Part shown: positions 49,790-61,065 of the stretch, in pieces
Layout: each line of letters starts with the position of its first letter
Numbering within the stretch: the stretch's first letter is position 1
Notes under the pieces: model-generated
Told to the model about the DNA's origin: nothing
Seen by the model: the letters and a program-made list of their open reading frames with translations, nothing else
Database searches by the model: none
Program-made: the position numbers and the translations under genes
Origin: Ligula intestinalis
Lineage: Eukaryota; Platyhelminthes; Cestoda; Diphyllobothriidea; Diphyllobothriidae
DNA: 64,000 nucleotides
NCBI GenBank assembly: GCA_036362985.1
Contig: JAYGXS010000004.1
Span: forward strand, 63,012,288-63,076,287
Reading direction: 5' to 3'

Positions 49790-52640
49790 ATATTTGCTTG
49801 AGAGATCAAAAAATCTGATTTTTCTTTCACGAGAACTGAAAAGGTGCAGCTAGGATAAATCGCATTGCTTTCAAAGGAACACGAGAGAATTCAGTTATAA
49901 AATGTTTGCTCGTGAAATTCTGCTGCTCGCTGCCATAAAAAAACAGTAAACAACTTGTATTAGGTTTTAATGCTCAATTACTGGAGCCGTTAACACACAT
50001 ACAGTTCTGCGAGTCTTCAAACAACGTTCAGGACGGAATTTTACTTGGTACATTAGCGTATATCTGGACAGGTTATTTTCATCAACTGAGTGGGTTTAAT
50101 AATAAGAAGGTCTTTGATTTAGAAAACTGCCCCCTTTTTTAAAGTTATTTCGCAAGTAGGCTCTCACTTTTGGCTAAATCATGAATATGCTAATATAAAA
50201 GAAATATACCTATGCTATAAGGGAAGACAGGACGAAACTTTTGTGTCATAAACTTTGTGCTGTGGAAGAATTCCATTCTTAGTAAAAAAGGTGTAATAAT
50301 TATCCCTTCCAGTACTGGAAATTTTGTGCGAATTTGATCAAATGGAACAAAAGCCAAGTTTAAGAAATCGCATTTATTTTCAGAAGAAACAAAGATTAAA
50401 TTTTAAAAATCGTATTAAGCTCTTCTGAGAAGTATTTTCGCAAAAAAATGCAGTAACAAAAAAGTTTTTGGTAGAAAATTTTCTTTTACCGCACAGCTGG
50501 CCATGCGTGTCAACGAAGTTTCTATGTGTTACCGCGGAGACAGCCTACAGAAGGCCTTATTGAATGTACGTCATGTAGAAATATGGTTTTTATGTAAACA
50601 ATACAGTCCAATCAAGCGTTTTTAGAAGCGGAACAGACAGAAGAAAAATGAGTTTTTCAAAAAATATTCATATATGGCCTGTTGTTTTCTTTATTCGCAA
50701 GCTTATTAAGGATTGTGAAATAAATCCTCTTAAGCGCAAAATGTCTCATTATAAAGAAAAAGGTATGTTCTTTTCATCTCCAGTCAAATTTAAGCGTTTT
50801 TCTTCAGATAAGTTAAAGAAATTGTCTAAAGTCCCCAATTACCTCAATCTTAGAAAAATTTAACATACGCAAAAGTTCGTCAGCTCAATGTCCAATAAAA
50901 GCACTTTTAAAAGAGGTAACTTATTGTGGAAAGTTTTTTAATCTTAGGAATAACAATATGCGTGGTATCTAGCAGACATGTTGTATGCTCGAAAATGTGG
51001 TAAGCTGTTTTGAAGAATTTTCATATTTGACCAACATGGCCATCTGCATGAGAAATTATATCCAAAAGCTCGTTTTTTTCGGTAAATATTGTTTAGTAAT
51101 ATCTTATTTTAAAGGGTTTGATGGAAATTTCGAACAAACGAACAATCAGTCAACTTATCAATGAGTACACCGAAAACTAGCGAAATGAAGAGAAATTTTT
51201 TTCCACGATATTCAATAACTACGTATTCACTCATTACCGAAGGTACAAAATATTTTGACTAAAGGCGAGTTCCTTTTGTATAAAGAAAGTAATTGTTTTA
51301 ATTTTTATAATTTACGAAGTATTTATGTTTATTGTTGTAATTTATAGCTATTTTTGACCTCTACACAAGCTGGGAATTATCGAGATAATTTTATTTGTGT
51401 GAAAAACAGTTAAAACTTTTTATAGTTATTTTGAGTACTTAATATGCTTAATGCTGCTCATTATTATTGACAAATTTTCGTAAATGCATTCCCGCTGGTA
51501 TAGGAGAAATAATGCAACATTTACAAATTTAGAAAATTTGCTTGCAGTACTCGCAGAACTGTACATATAAGAGACAATAATATACCCTGAATTTTGTCTG
51601 TCACGTCGTATGAGGAATATGTGAAGACAGATATATAGCTAGAGCAGATAGACGAATGGAAGTTTTCGGTCAATTTGATGTAGATTTTCAATCTAACAAT
51701 GGCACTTAAAGTTTAAAAATATGGCAAAAAAGGTCCTTTTAATAAATAGAAGTGGATTATACCACAGTCAACCGAAAGGTCAGCTCCTACTTACAAGGAA
51801 CATAAAAACGAATCAACGCTACCCATTATTATCTTAAGTTAGCTCCAAAGCAGATGAAGTACGCAGAAAATTGATATCTATGTAACTAATTAATGCGCTT
51901 TTAGAAAAATATATATTCTATTCTGATTTTTGTCGTTGACAATCATTTTTCTTGGCAGCCAATTTTCATGTTTTTGTGACACTAAATTCATGACTTAAAC
52001 GGTCGTCCGTGTGCAAAAAATGTCAAAAATTGAGAACTTCGATAAATAATTTTAAGGAATAACTTACTTCTAAGGTTTAAGATAAATACAGTGCACATAA
52101 TGTGCATTTATTGGCAATCGACTGAAAGCAGGAAAGATTGTATGAGCTGAATTTTGTTTGAATCGAACACCTGAGCTAATTAAGAAAGTTGTCGAAAGCA
52201 CATTCCTCGTAATCGATAAAATAGTATATGTAAATGTATAAGGCCCTGATGGGCCAGTCAATGTATGCGCTTACGGTATATATTTTTTCTTTCATGACCC
52301 TGTAGGAGCAATCAAGTTCAACTCGGATTGCCTCACTCTAAAGCATCTCAATAAACATACAAATGGGGAAAAGAGGCTAGTGCTCGGAAAACTATATTGC
52401 AAGATGCAATGAAAATTCAAGCTGTTTGTTAACGGCCATACCTAACCTTTCTGCTAGGATGACAAACAAGTCTCGGCAAAACTCAAAAATGGAATAGTTT
52501 CTAATGTAATTCGATTTGCACTGCTTTATTTATCTATCTTGTGCGTTGACAGGCTTTCCGTGCACCTAAAATATACTTTATCTTAGTAACATTGACTTTT
52601 CACTTTTGTGGAATATGCACATTTCTAAAACATGAGTATT
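49790..52640. other. AT-rich spacer
   Basis: Short ORFs only, nothing recognised. Confidence 0.4.
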
Positions 52641-52664
52641 CCAAAAAATAACCTTGTTTTACAA

Positions 52665-52715
52665 AGTCGATTGTGCAAACGCGTTTTCAGCAGCCCTTCA
52701 TCAGGCCACTGCATT
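52665..52715 (-). ncRNA. Hammerhead-like core, family C
   Basis: On the minus strand GGCCTGATGAAGGGCTGCTG runs into AAAACGCGTTTGC (52675-52707). CTGATGA, a short stem II (AG...CT), GAA, the palindrome AACGCGTT and T17 are all in register. The inner two pairs of stem I (GC/GC) can form. It lies downstream of the endonuclease tail at 52.76-53.29 kb on the same strand. Confidence 0.7.
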
Positions 52716-52754
52716 TTCCAGAATAATTAAAATTGCACAGTTGGACAGGGTTAA

Positions 52755-53290
52755 TTAGCAGACTTTGCATAATGCTGACCATTTTTGCGCCGCCCGCATG
52801 GCGAGGTCGGCGCATTGAGGTCCCTGTGCTGGGGATAGGGGGGCAGGGGAGGCAATCGGTTCAGGTTCTGGATATAAGTCAGGGGTCAGGGACATCGAGT
52901 GATAATTACTGTCACTTGCACGGAGCGAACGACTGTCACCAGAGCGTGGAAGAAATGTGTGATCGCCATCTGGCGTCGCGGTCGACCACAGCGATGAAAG
53001 CGTTTGTGTTAGCGTCTTCTGAAAACACAACACTTGATTCGCTAGCCGTATAGCAACTGCTTCAGCTGTTGCAAGCACCCGTCGGTGTAGACCCTCGAAA
53101 AAGTTAGTTGGTGTCCGGCTGACAACCTGAAAGGCCTCATTAGTATCGACTCGATTTTTTTGTACGGACAAGGTGGGTGAGAATAGAACGCGAGATCGAT
53201 TTGGTTTCACTTTTACTTAACCAGGCCGGCAGCTGTTCACGTACCTTCTCTTCCAGACACCTCATTGTTCGGCAGATGTATTCTGCTTAA
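52755..53290 (-). pseudogene. PLE endonuclease remnant, family C
   Basis: The minus strand reads, with frame changes, a cysteine-poor remnant of a CxxxxRCLEEKVRE...PAWL-type block (about 53285-53220), then NRVDTNEAFQVVSRTP and, at about 53080-53000, LATAEAVAIRLANQVLCFQKTLTQ. The open part (52755-53210) is 151 codons and ends in a proline-rich tail. The same blocks occur at 60.03-60.34 kb (minus) and 59.17-59.34 kb (plus). I associate this AEAVAIRL...LC.QK protein with PLE endonucleases of flatworms by family resemblance. The catalytic GIY and YIG strands are not clear in this copy. Confidence 0.6.
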
Positions 53291-53699
53291 CAGGAGCAAG
53301 TGAAAGAGTAAATGCACATGGATATGGCCTTCAGCGGGAGTCGTTCGTACCCTCCTTATCGTAGGAGGGCAGAGTTTTAAAAGCAAACGTGGAAGTTCGC
53401 CGCGGTGAAAGCGCTTGCGATCGCAGTCTTCAAGCTGCGTCTGACCAGCTCGTTTGTTGCAACGCCTAAACAAGGCAGTCTTATGAACACGTATTACTTT
53501 TCTGTAGTTAAATAGGCTGAATTTTTGGCACGTTCACCAATATTCCTGAAAAGGAATCTTTCTGTGTATCCATTTTCAGAAAGTGTATTCTGCAGCTGTT
53601 GGAATTCTGCTTTGAATGTTTCAGGAGAGCAGATCTGTGGTAATCTAGCTGCTTATCTCCAATGTATCGGCTTATTCGGCTGAATCTTTCACCCAACGT
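53291..53699 (-). other. Decayed middle of the family C element
   Basis: Minus-strand frames remain open in pieces (for example 53237-53473 and 53508-53696) and connect the RT-like and endonuclease-like parts. I can place no motif with confidence. Confidence 0.35.
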
Positions 53700-54430
53700 G
53701 GCTGTAAGCTATAGTGGAGATCGCAAGCTGTCAGAGAAGTTGTCTTGGCTCTATCGCAGGCGAACATTACTTACAGCATTGACAGCTCGGGCCTAAGAAA
53801 GCAGTCTTGAAGGAATGTTGGGATGACAGCACCTGCAGGCTTACAGCTACACGCAGCTGTTCAAGTCATGGTCAAGAAATCCAGTAGGAGCGGAGAAGCG
53901 AGTACCTGGAAGTTATTGGAAACTCTACCGCTACGCCAATTGCTTTATTAGCCTGTATTTCCGAAATCCCATTCTAAAATAACATCTAGACAATTGCAGA
54001 ATAAGGTAATAGGAAGCATAAGGAGCACAGCGATTTTAGGGCATGGTGGCCAGGCTACTGCATGCCTACCATACTAGGCAGGCGCCATGTTCAACAGTGA
54101 AGGTCATAGTTGGTCCACTGGCTACCGCTTGGCCATCGGTACTTCAGCAGTAAATAGCCTCATTTTCAACGTGCAGATGGTTTTTGAAATTGCAGAACTT
54201 CATTCATTCCAAACTCTCGAGCGTTTTTGACTGCGCATTTCAGCAGAACTTATCTAACCCTTGATGATGCAGACATCTGCAAAATACTCAGAGAGGTAAT
54301 TGAACTGCACAGAGCTTGCATCTACTGCCATACCGGCAAAAAATTACCACATTCGTTGTTCCGATGTTGTTGCCCAGTTTCAAACAAAGACGCTCCTCAT
54401 GGGGAAATCACTATTAGGAAGTGGTAAACC
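53700..54430 (-). pseudogene. Degenerate PLE reverse transcriptase, family C
   Basis: Around 54090-54180 the minus strand reads EAIYC, a stop, STDGQAVASGPT. This is what is left of the RT block with the form IY.Q.DGVAMGSPLGP. Just upstream, LLKCAVKNAR and CNFKNHL fit the preceding LL.LC.K...F.FN.. segment. Further downstream many stops occur and the YxDD box cannot be located. The position upstream of the family C endonuclease on the same strand supports the call. Confidence 0.45.
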
Positions 54431-54648
54431 AGACACGGCCCAAAGACGCCACCTGGGGTCTAAATAAGAACAAACTGAATCCCTCGCCTTCATACTGAGA
54501 AAGAATCAGAACTATCCACCAGCAGGGAGGGGCATCGCCAACTACTTAATTTCGGCGGCCCACTACTGACGAACCAATTAACATCACCGTTTCGTGGAAA
54601 CTGCAAGGCAGGCATCCCGAGAAATTTAATTTAAAGGAATGGCGTCCT
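54431..54648. other. Unidentified, less AT-rich segment
   Basis: It lies between the 5' part of the minus-strand PLE and the family E inverted pair. No motif recognised. Confidence 0.3.
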
Positions 54649-54649
54649 T

Positions 54650-54830
54650 TGGGAGAATAAAGAGTATTTATTCAGTAAATGTTCGACACTGGATCCCCAG
54701 GGCGTCGTGAGACTTGATATATTTGTGCACAGAACTGTTCTTTGTGCATTCTTCTCAAGTCTGACGATGAAATGAGGATCCAGTTTCGAAAGTTTACTGG
54801 ATAGATTTACTGATTTTCCCAAACGACGCA
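54650..54830. repeat. Inverted pair of hammerhead-like cores, family E
   Basis: On the minus strand CTCACGA (54705-54711), GGATCCAGTGTCGAACATTTACTG (54671-54694) and AATAAATACTCTTTATTC form one copy. On the plus strand CTGACGA (54761-54767), GGATCCAGTTTCGAAAGTTTACTGG (54777-54801) form the other. The cores point away from each other with about 50 bp between them. Family E recurs at 63.95 kb behind an endonuclease. In the minus copy GAAA has become GAAC. Confidence 0.6.
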
Positions 54831-54899
54831 TTTCCTTGCAATAACATCACTGTTTCCAAAAAAATTGGTATCATGGACGAGTCGCCATGCATTACAATG

Positions 54900-55085
54900 A
54901 GTGGACTATTCTACTGCTAAACGCGCAACGAAAACCAGCCTCCTGCGAGAGGCATGACATTTGCACGCAGATTCAAGTAACAGGCGTATCGATCTTCCTG
55001 GAGCTTATCTTGCGTTTCGCAAACAAGTCAATAGGAGAGCTGAAGGTTATTCCCAGCAGACTTGAGCAAAATACACGGTGAGCTG
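54900..55085 (+). pseudogene. Probable PLE endonuclease C-terminal scrap
   Basis: A plus-strand frame near 54995-55060 reads PGAYLAFRKQVNRRAEGYS, compatible with the DL.PAY..LR..V block that ends PLE endonucleases. It is immediately followed by a hammerhead-like core. The match is short, so the call leans on context. Confidence 0.4.
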
Positions 55086-55097
55086 TACATTTTATTA

Positions 55098-55170
55098 TTC
55101 CTTGACAATGGTCTCGAGTGAGAGTCCGAAACGTCGGGCAACTAAAATATTGGTCCCAGAGAAAGTCTTG
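55098..55170 (+). ncRNA. Hammerhead-like core, family A
   Basis: CTTGACAA (55101-55108) is followed by T, a stem II candidate GGTCTC-gagt-GAGAGTCC and GAAACGTC (55128-55135) with intact ACGT and C17. The tail ACTAAAATATTGGTCCCAG resembles those of families A and B. Confidence 0.6.
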
Positions 55171-55629
55171 CCACCTTCTATTAAATTACCTGGTCCTCGC
55201 ATCTTTTCGACTATTCAGAATAATTAATTCTGAATTTGCGCCCCGGATATCAAAGGCCAGCCGGTATTTTGGTGGCTTCAGAGGCCAGTATGAAATCTCT
55301 ATGGTCTCCATCTCAAAACAAAACTTCAAGGGAATAAAGCTGTCATCTTGAAAACAATGCTTTATGAAAAAAACTAAACAGTAGAGGCAAATAAAGTTGG
55401 TATTCGCAATCCATTTTACCTTCACTGTCTCTAGAGCACACTCAAGGGGAGACGTCCAGATAGGATCTTGGAGATTACAGTTCTGAAACGGTCCCCGCCA
55501 TTCTAAGGCTATTATACCTTCCGTGGAGCGACCAGCGCTTGCGAATGGACAGCAAAGGGGTACCCAAATGGCTCTTCGAAAGCGAATTAGTACCTCTTGT
55601 CAGTGACAATATGGATAATTATGATTAGT
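55171..55629. other. Spacer, nothing recognised
   Basis: ORFs below 80 codons on both strands with no motif. Confidence 0.35.
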
Positions 55630-56021
55630 CGAATTTGCTTCCCAGGACCGCTGGGAGTAAGTTTTTCCACATACAAATTGAAGTTGTGCGCAGAATCCCA
55701 CGCCGCGGACTGTAATTATCTTGCTCCAGAAAGGTAAATTGGACCTCAGCTAAGTTAAACTAGAGGACTTCCTAATCACCATTTCTTTTTTCAGGACTTG
55801 CGAGAAATCTGCCTTTTGATAATCTGGTTTTTTCGCAATATGTTAAACAATAATACAGATAAGAAAAATCGGTAGAGCTTCTAAATACAATCAAATAAAA
55901 ATGCGCATATTACTTATTAACGTATATTCCACTGCCTATCCTACTTCCCCACCCACAAAACCTCTATATCCGCCGTTTTTCATAGGACAAATGCTGGAAC
56001 TAAGAAAAGATCATGCGCACT
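55630..56021 (+). repeat. TIR element T1, copy 3 (left end missing)
   Basis: TTTGCTTCCCAGGACCGCTGGGAG, CACGCCGCGGACTG, TTGGACCTCAGCTAAGTT and CTGCCTATCCTACTTCCCCAC, then AAATGCTGGAACTAAG, align in order with copies 1 and 2. The right end lies near TCATGCGCACTTC (56011). The left terminal arm could not be found, so about 130 bp appear to be deleted. Confidence 0.65.
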
Positions 56022-56069
56022 TCATAAACTATCGTTGCCCATTGAGGTCCACTGCATACAAAATAGTGC

Positions 56070-56152
56070 GTAGATGCCAAGGATACTGGCATACCCTTGT
56101 CGCGCTCGTCTTGGGTGTTCGAACTGCGTACGCAAAATCAGTCACCGGGTGA
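56070..56152 (+). pseudogene. Possible Ty3/gypsy integrase scrap
   Basis: A plus-strand frame reads YWHTLVALVLGVRTAYAKSV before a stop. Gypsy-group integrases carry W...LPLVLLGIRTA.K.DL after the catalytic core. Only this one block is visible, directly after the TIR element, and the flanking frames do not continue it. Confidence 0.4.
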
Positions 56153-56159
56153 GCGGACT

Positions 56160-59030
56160 AGGCCATGTGTGCATCAATGACAACCTGCAGTCAACCCCCA
56201 CCCCTCTTCAGCACAGGCAAACCGCATGCATGAACACCCTCCCCCACCCCACCTCCATATCCACAGGCACGTAATAAGGACATTTCATGTCAGTGGGAAG
56301 TCTGTACTTTGGCTCCTATTGTATGCGACCTCTGTGGTACGCTAATGTATGCTATCTCCCAGCTTTATCTGTGTAAAGACCTAATGTCCTCGATTGGAAG
56401 CTAAGGTCGCGGGGGGCATGCGTAGACGGGTTAGCTAATTCTTTCAGTAGCTGCACTAAATGTCTGCATCAGTTGGCAGACGGGTTCGGGTAAAAGACAC
56501 AGGTTTGTGAGATGGGGGGCGGGGGTGTCGGCAGTATTCGACGCATATTCCTCACATTAAACGCTCTCGCTGTGCGCTAAGACCCTACCTGCCATCCGAT
56601 GAAATAACTGAGCACTCCTCCTAGCATCTGACTGCATTGTCTCCATCTTACTATACTCTTAGTAATTCCCTGACTTAACTGGAATCCAACCTGCCGCTTT
56701 GTTTTTTGTGTGAACTATCAGCCTATTTGTGGCACTTATAGATGCGCTGCTAATAAGCCCTGTAAAAAACGGCTTTATAGATCACGTCGTTGGTCGTCAG
56801 AACTCAGTCTTGCCACAGAATTTTAGTAGGTGAGGGAGAAAGTTAGCGCAATCAATCCAGCGTATGTCGACTATCGAAATGGACCTATTCATGCTCGAGT
56901 CACCATTTCTGCACCCAGAGTGCTGTGGATCACTAGACGGGCGGAGTTTGCCAACCCCACTCAAACTGTCAAAAAGATGAAGACTAAATTTTAGAATACA
57001 GCAGCTATTTTGTGTGCTTTACGTACGATTTATAATGGGAATGCTTGCTTTTTCATTAATGCATGTTTGAGACTGTTCACTTTCCATTGGGATTTACTAA
57101 CTGGGGCCAGAAGAGGGATAGCAGCTTACATAAGACCATGGACGCAGTATAAGACAAACAAAAGGCGACATTATTATGCTGCCATCATTGCCAAGCCGAT
57201 ATGCACAACGGAATAACGAATAAATTAAACTCTACTGGGATTGTTGATTTCGATTTTTACGCCACATTGTTTTACCAGGTTATTTTCAGAATTCGAGATC
57301 TATTTAACTTTCAAAGCACGCAAATAGGTCCAGTTTGATGTGCCTCATAAATATAAGGTATAAATCAAATAATATTCGAGAAAGCTACTAAATTACGCGA
57401 GATACGCAACCAAATATACAGTTATCTGCTACATGTCTCCTCAAAAAATAATCTCATACGAGAGAACCATGTAACTTAGAGTTTTGCTTACATTTTTCTT
57501 AGTTAAAAATACACGCGACGTTGTGAAGAGGTAAAACTGCTGGCAAACAACGCTTTATTACTGGATAGAGCGCTGGTTTTGGTACTAATTATTAGACCGC
57601 TAGGTAATATCTTCTAGAATTCTGCATTTTTTTCATGATAAGTATTACCTTTATCCGTTCCAAGTTTTGAATGTTAGCTATCATATGAAAGCATTCATCC
57701 AGAACAGAATCATTCACGATGGAGTGTCCATACTGCCTGAACAACTGAGCTAAGACTGTCATTTATGAGATCTGATTCAGTTTCCGCCTAGAAATTCGGG
57801 TCTATTTATATCTGTTAACAGATCCTGATTAGAAAATGGACTAATGCAAATCTCTATTGGCCGGCAACTCAAAAGTTGGTTCAGACTTAGATAAACTTTC
57901 TGATAAACAAACTAGTCAAAATGACATTTTCATTGAGACCAGCTGTAGTTATCGCATCAGTGTGATTCTAGTGGTTACAAGACCACCAAATGATCTCGGG
58001 AAGCTCCTTGTGACACCTAAAAAAGCGATATTTTGAACGATTTTTGTCTTGTTAAAATAAGACTGCATATGCAGTCTGCACAAATATAAAAACGCATAAA
58101 ATGTAAAATATGGTCCGAATCCGACCAAAAACTCGCAGTTAGTAAGTTGAATGTCACTGTGCCACAATCCTGCCTTTTATTCACATTTAAAGGTTATTTA
58201 CCTCCTCTCATTGAATTGTAGACTGTAACTTGTGTGCTATTTGATAAAATTTACGGAGTTTAATGTGCTTTTGCGGCAAAAGATTTGCAACCAAAAGTAT
58301 TTGATTTCTGTGTCCTCGAATTGGACGTAGTTGCAAAATGTATACTCATACTTCAACTGCCAGCCATAGTACTCCGGAAGTAAATATCCTCTATAAGTGC
58401 CTACAAATGTATATTATCAATAACATCAAAATTAAAAGTTCTCTGGATAGGATGTTCACTTCAGACAGGAATATTGGCAGCCCCAATAACGTAAATGTGT
58501 GTCGCTGCATTATTTAACTTTATTGCCTCATACAAATGGATAGTCAACTGCTAGTTTATAGACATATAATCAACACTCCAATGCAGGAACGGAAAGGTAT
58601 TATAAGAGTTCTGATATTTTGAAGAGACAGCATAGTAAAAGCACCACTGCGGAAAGGTTAAAATCTGAATCACCTTAATCTACAATTTTGACTGTTATTT
58701 GTCCGAATTTTCGTAGGCCATTTATGTTGCGTGTGTTGAAACTTAGAACACGGTAGTTGCAACAGATTTTCCGTCCTGGATAAATCTGTAACCACGCCGC
58801 TAGTTCATTCACATGCAAAGAACATCCGATTAGGAAACCTCATGGGGATAACCCCAAGAGCGTATCTATTATTTATACGAGTGGACGCTTTCCCAAAAGA
58901 ATAAAGGAACCTCTTTTGGTTTGGTTAAGAAAATGCTAAAAAGGAGCATAAACAGCGCTTGTCTGCCATACCTTTTTGACCCTGGGCACCGTTTTGAAGT
59001 TTTTTTGAGTTATGACGTGTCATAAAATTA
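56160..59030. other. Spacer; GC-richer at 56.16-56.95 kb, AT-rich after
   Basis: The first 800 bp contain C-rich runs (CCCCCACCCC, CCCTCCCCCACCCC) and a G-rich run (GATGGGGGGCGGGGG at 56512), and could be retroelement debris related to the integrase scrap. The rest is ordinary AT-rich sequence without motifs. Confidence 0.35.
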
Positions 59031-59044
59031 CCTTTAGGAAGTCA

Positions 59045-59098
59045 AGTTAGGCGAATGAACGTTTTCGATTAATTCATTATCAGGCAATACACCAATAT
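59045..59098 (-). ncRNA. Hammerhead-like core, family D (inverted copy)
   Basis: On the minus strand GCCTGATAATGAATTAATCG leads into AAAACGTTC (59057-59085). GAA is followed by the palindrome AACGTT and then C17. The block ends with CCTAACTTGACTTC, which recurs behind the plus-strand family D core at 59.64 kb. Confidence 0.6.
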
Positions 59099-59159
59099 AA
59101 GAGAGAGTAAACGGAAACTATCGTGCTTGGTTAAACATGGGCGAAGTTAAGTCAATATA

Positions 59160-59345
59160 AGCGAGGTTCTGGCTCACTTGGTTGACAAGCGTTTAGAGTC
59201 ATCTATCAAAGTTCCTGCATCATCGAATACTAGCGATGGCAGAGGCAGTCGCTATACGCCTCACTTAGTCAATTTTATGCGCACATAAGGCATTTGTAGT
59301 GACCCTAAGGCTCCCGTGGCCGAAGGCTACCTCAAAATCCGCCCC
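59160..59345 (+). pseudogene. PLE endonuclease C-terminal remnant, AEAVAIRL type
   Basis: On the plus strand VLAHLVDK (about 59165) and QAFRVIYQ (about 59188) are followed, after a frame shift, by MAEAVAIRLT, a stop, SILCAHKAFVVTLRLPWPK (59236-59325). The same blocks are found on the minus strand at 53.0 and 60.2 kb. The upstream catalytic half is absent, one stop and at least one frame shift are present. The C-rich tail at 59465-59500 corresponds to the proline-rich tail of the 52.8 kb copy. The element is enclosed by inverted family D cores. Confidence 0.65.
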
Positions 59346-59624
59346 AAAGCTTTTTACCACACCGCGACACAGTGAAGAGGCTGTGACAGCAAGTATCTCC
59401 ATGCCACTCACGCCGTCGCGAAACAGCGACACCTTACGTCCTCACACATCCTAACAAAACGCGAGCCCAGGACAATGGGACGCCTCCCCTCCCCCCATTA
59501 CCCCTCTGGTCCACAATTAAGGCTTGAATCTGACCCCTCTGATCTCTTTACACCTCCCCCCTTTTCCCCTATTAACAACTGATTAGTTGCTTAAACTTTC
59601 GTTGAAGTCACCCTCCCTTATGTT
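59346..59624 (+). other. 3' untranslated part of the PLE remnant
   Basis: C-rich sequence (GCCTCCCCTCCCCCC at 59482) corresponding to the proline-rich tail of the 52.8 kb copy, without an open frame. Confidence 0.35.
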
Positions 59625-59715
59625 ATCGTATTTGCTTGATGGTGGATCGATCGAAAGCATTCCTTTGCCTAACTTGACTTGACTGCTGCTAGCAACAGCG
59701 ACGACCGAAACGTCG
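59625..59715 (+). ncRNA. Hammerhead-like core, family D, decayed
   Basis: GCTTGATGGTGGATCGATCG leads into AAAGCATTC (59634-59661), then CCTAACTTGACTT, shared with the inverted copy at 59045. A second CCGAAACGTCG string follows at 59705, preceded by CTGCTGC, and could be another worn core. Confidence 0.5.
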
Positions 59716-59885
59716 ACAAAGCCACTCATTTGTGCACGAAAGACCGCTTGCAAGTTCCACACTTTCGACATCTAATGATCGTTCCATAGCATGCGTTCCC
59801 TCACGCTCTCTCTTTCCTCTTTCTTGGGAAGGATACACCTAACTCTTATTCTCGCTTATTTACTGTTTTTTAGTCGAAGTCATTT

Positions 59886-59927
59886 TTTGGCAAACAATTG
59901 TTTTCAGCAACTCTTCATCAGACCAAA
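59886..59927 (-). ncRNA. Hammerhead ribozyme candidate, family C, all stems present
   Basis: This is the best-preserved core in the window. On the minus strand stem I is TTTGGT (59922-59927) pairing with GCCAAA (59886-59891), with one G-U pair. CTGATGA lies at 59915-59921. Stem II is AG...CT within AGAGTTGCT (59906-59914). GAA (59903-59905) is followed by the perfect palindrome AACAATTGTT (59893-59902) and U17 (59892). A palindromic stem III without a proper loop implies pairing between two RNA copies. It lies just downstream of the endonuclease remnant at 60.04-60.34 kb on the same strand. Confidence 0.75.
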
Positions 59928-60034
59928 CATTTGCAAGGGAAATTAACGCTATAAATAACAATGAAAGTTTGAATAGGTAGAAAAATCAATAACTATCTAA
60001 CACGGGCGCTGAATGGCCAACGCGGACTATGTCA

Positions 60035-60345
60035 GTTTGCGCATATAGGCCATGTCAGCGTGTTGGTTGAGGAATTTTCGCTTGTTAATAGGGGTGTCGG
60101 TTTAGGCCGTGGAAGTGACAGAGCTTGTGTCAGAGTCTTCTGACAACACAGCACTGGATTTGCTAGCCTTATAGCTACTGCTTCAGCTGTTGCAAGCATC
60201 CGTTGGCGTAGGCCTTTGGAAAAATTATATGGTGTCCTGCAGACCACCTGAAAGACCTGAAAGACCTGAAAGAATAGCACTCAAGATCGATCTAGTTTCA
60301 TCTTTATTTAGCCAGGTCGGATGTGCTCACGTACCCTCTTCCACC
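60035..60345 (-). pseudogene. PLE endonuclease remnant, family C
   Basis: On the minus strand RVREHIRPG (about 60330-60305) is followed, after stops, by FQVFQVFQVVCRTPYNFSKG, then LATAEAVAIRLANPVLCCQK and TLTQALSLPRPKP down to about 60090. Compared with the copy at 53 kb the segment around HLVDSGHRVD is missing. In its place a 9-bp unit (ACCTGAAAG, 60247-60273) is repeated three times. The open part is 82 codons. The complete hammerhead candidate at 59886-59927 is its 3' tail. Confidence 0.65.
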
Positions 60346-61060
60346 TATTCACACATTTTTCTCGTCTGATAAGGCGAACTTCACTGATAAAATGTTTTCT
60401 TATGAACCAAGTCCTCATATGTATTTTTTGGTCCGTTTATATTTTATGTTCAGCACACATATGTTTGCCAACGCTTTTTTGTCTAAAATATTTCGAATCT
60501 GCAAGCTGACTAATGCAAAAACTGTCTAATTTGAATCGTTTAGTGAACAGAAAGCAGCCTAGTTGAAAATATGTGATTTCTGAAGACCAAACGCATTATG
60601 TTTTTGCCTTAAAGATTTCTACCCCTGTATTTCAGATATTATCGAACGCATTTTCTAAATCTGCTTTGAATACCAAAATCATTCATTTTTCCACATGTTT
60701 ACATTAGTAAGATGCAAATTCCCTATATAATAAGGCGAAAGGAATCCTAATCAATCTAAACTAAAAATACAACCGTATGTGGACGTCTCTCTTGGCTTAG
60801 GTTACTAGTCCATAGCTTTAATAGTCGTTAAAGTGTCGTACAAATGTAAGAAATTGAGCAGTTTGATTGAAAAAAGCGGCTTAAACTGTAGTAGCCATTT
60901 CTGATTTAGAAGGCAACTGTGACGATTCTCAGCCCTAAGCCAAACTATTTTTGTCTCTATCCCGAAGATTTTGCCAACATCCACTGTTAATGGTTGGAAG
61001 TGAATGTGACAAAGCCTGTACTGAATAATTTTTGTATCACTTTATATGCTTTGCTGGTCT
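60346..61060. other. AT-rich spacer
   Basis: Two overlapping short ORFs, nothing recognised. Confidence 0.4.
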
Positions 61061-61065
61061 ATTAG

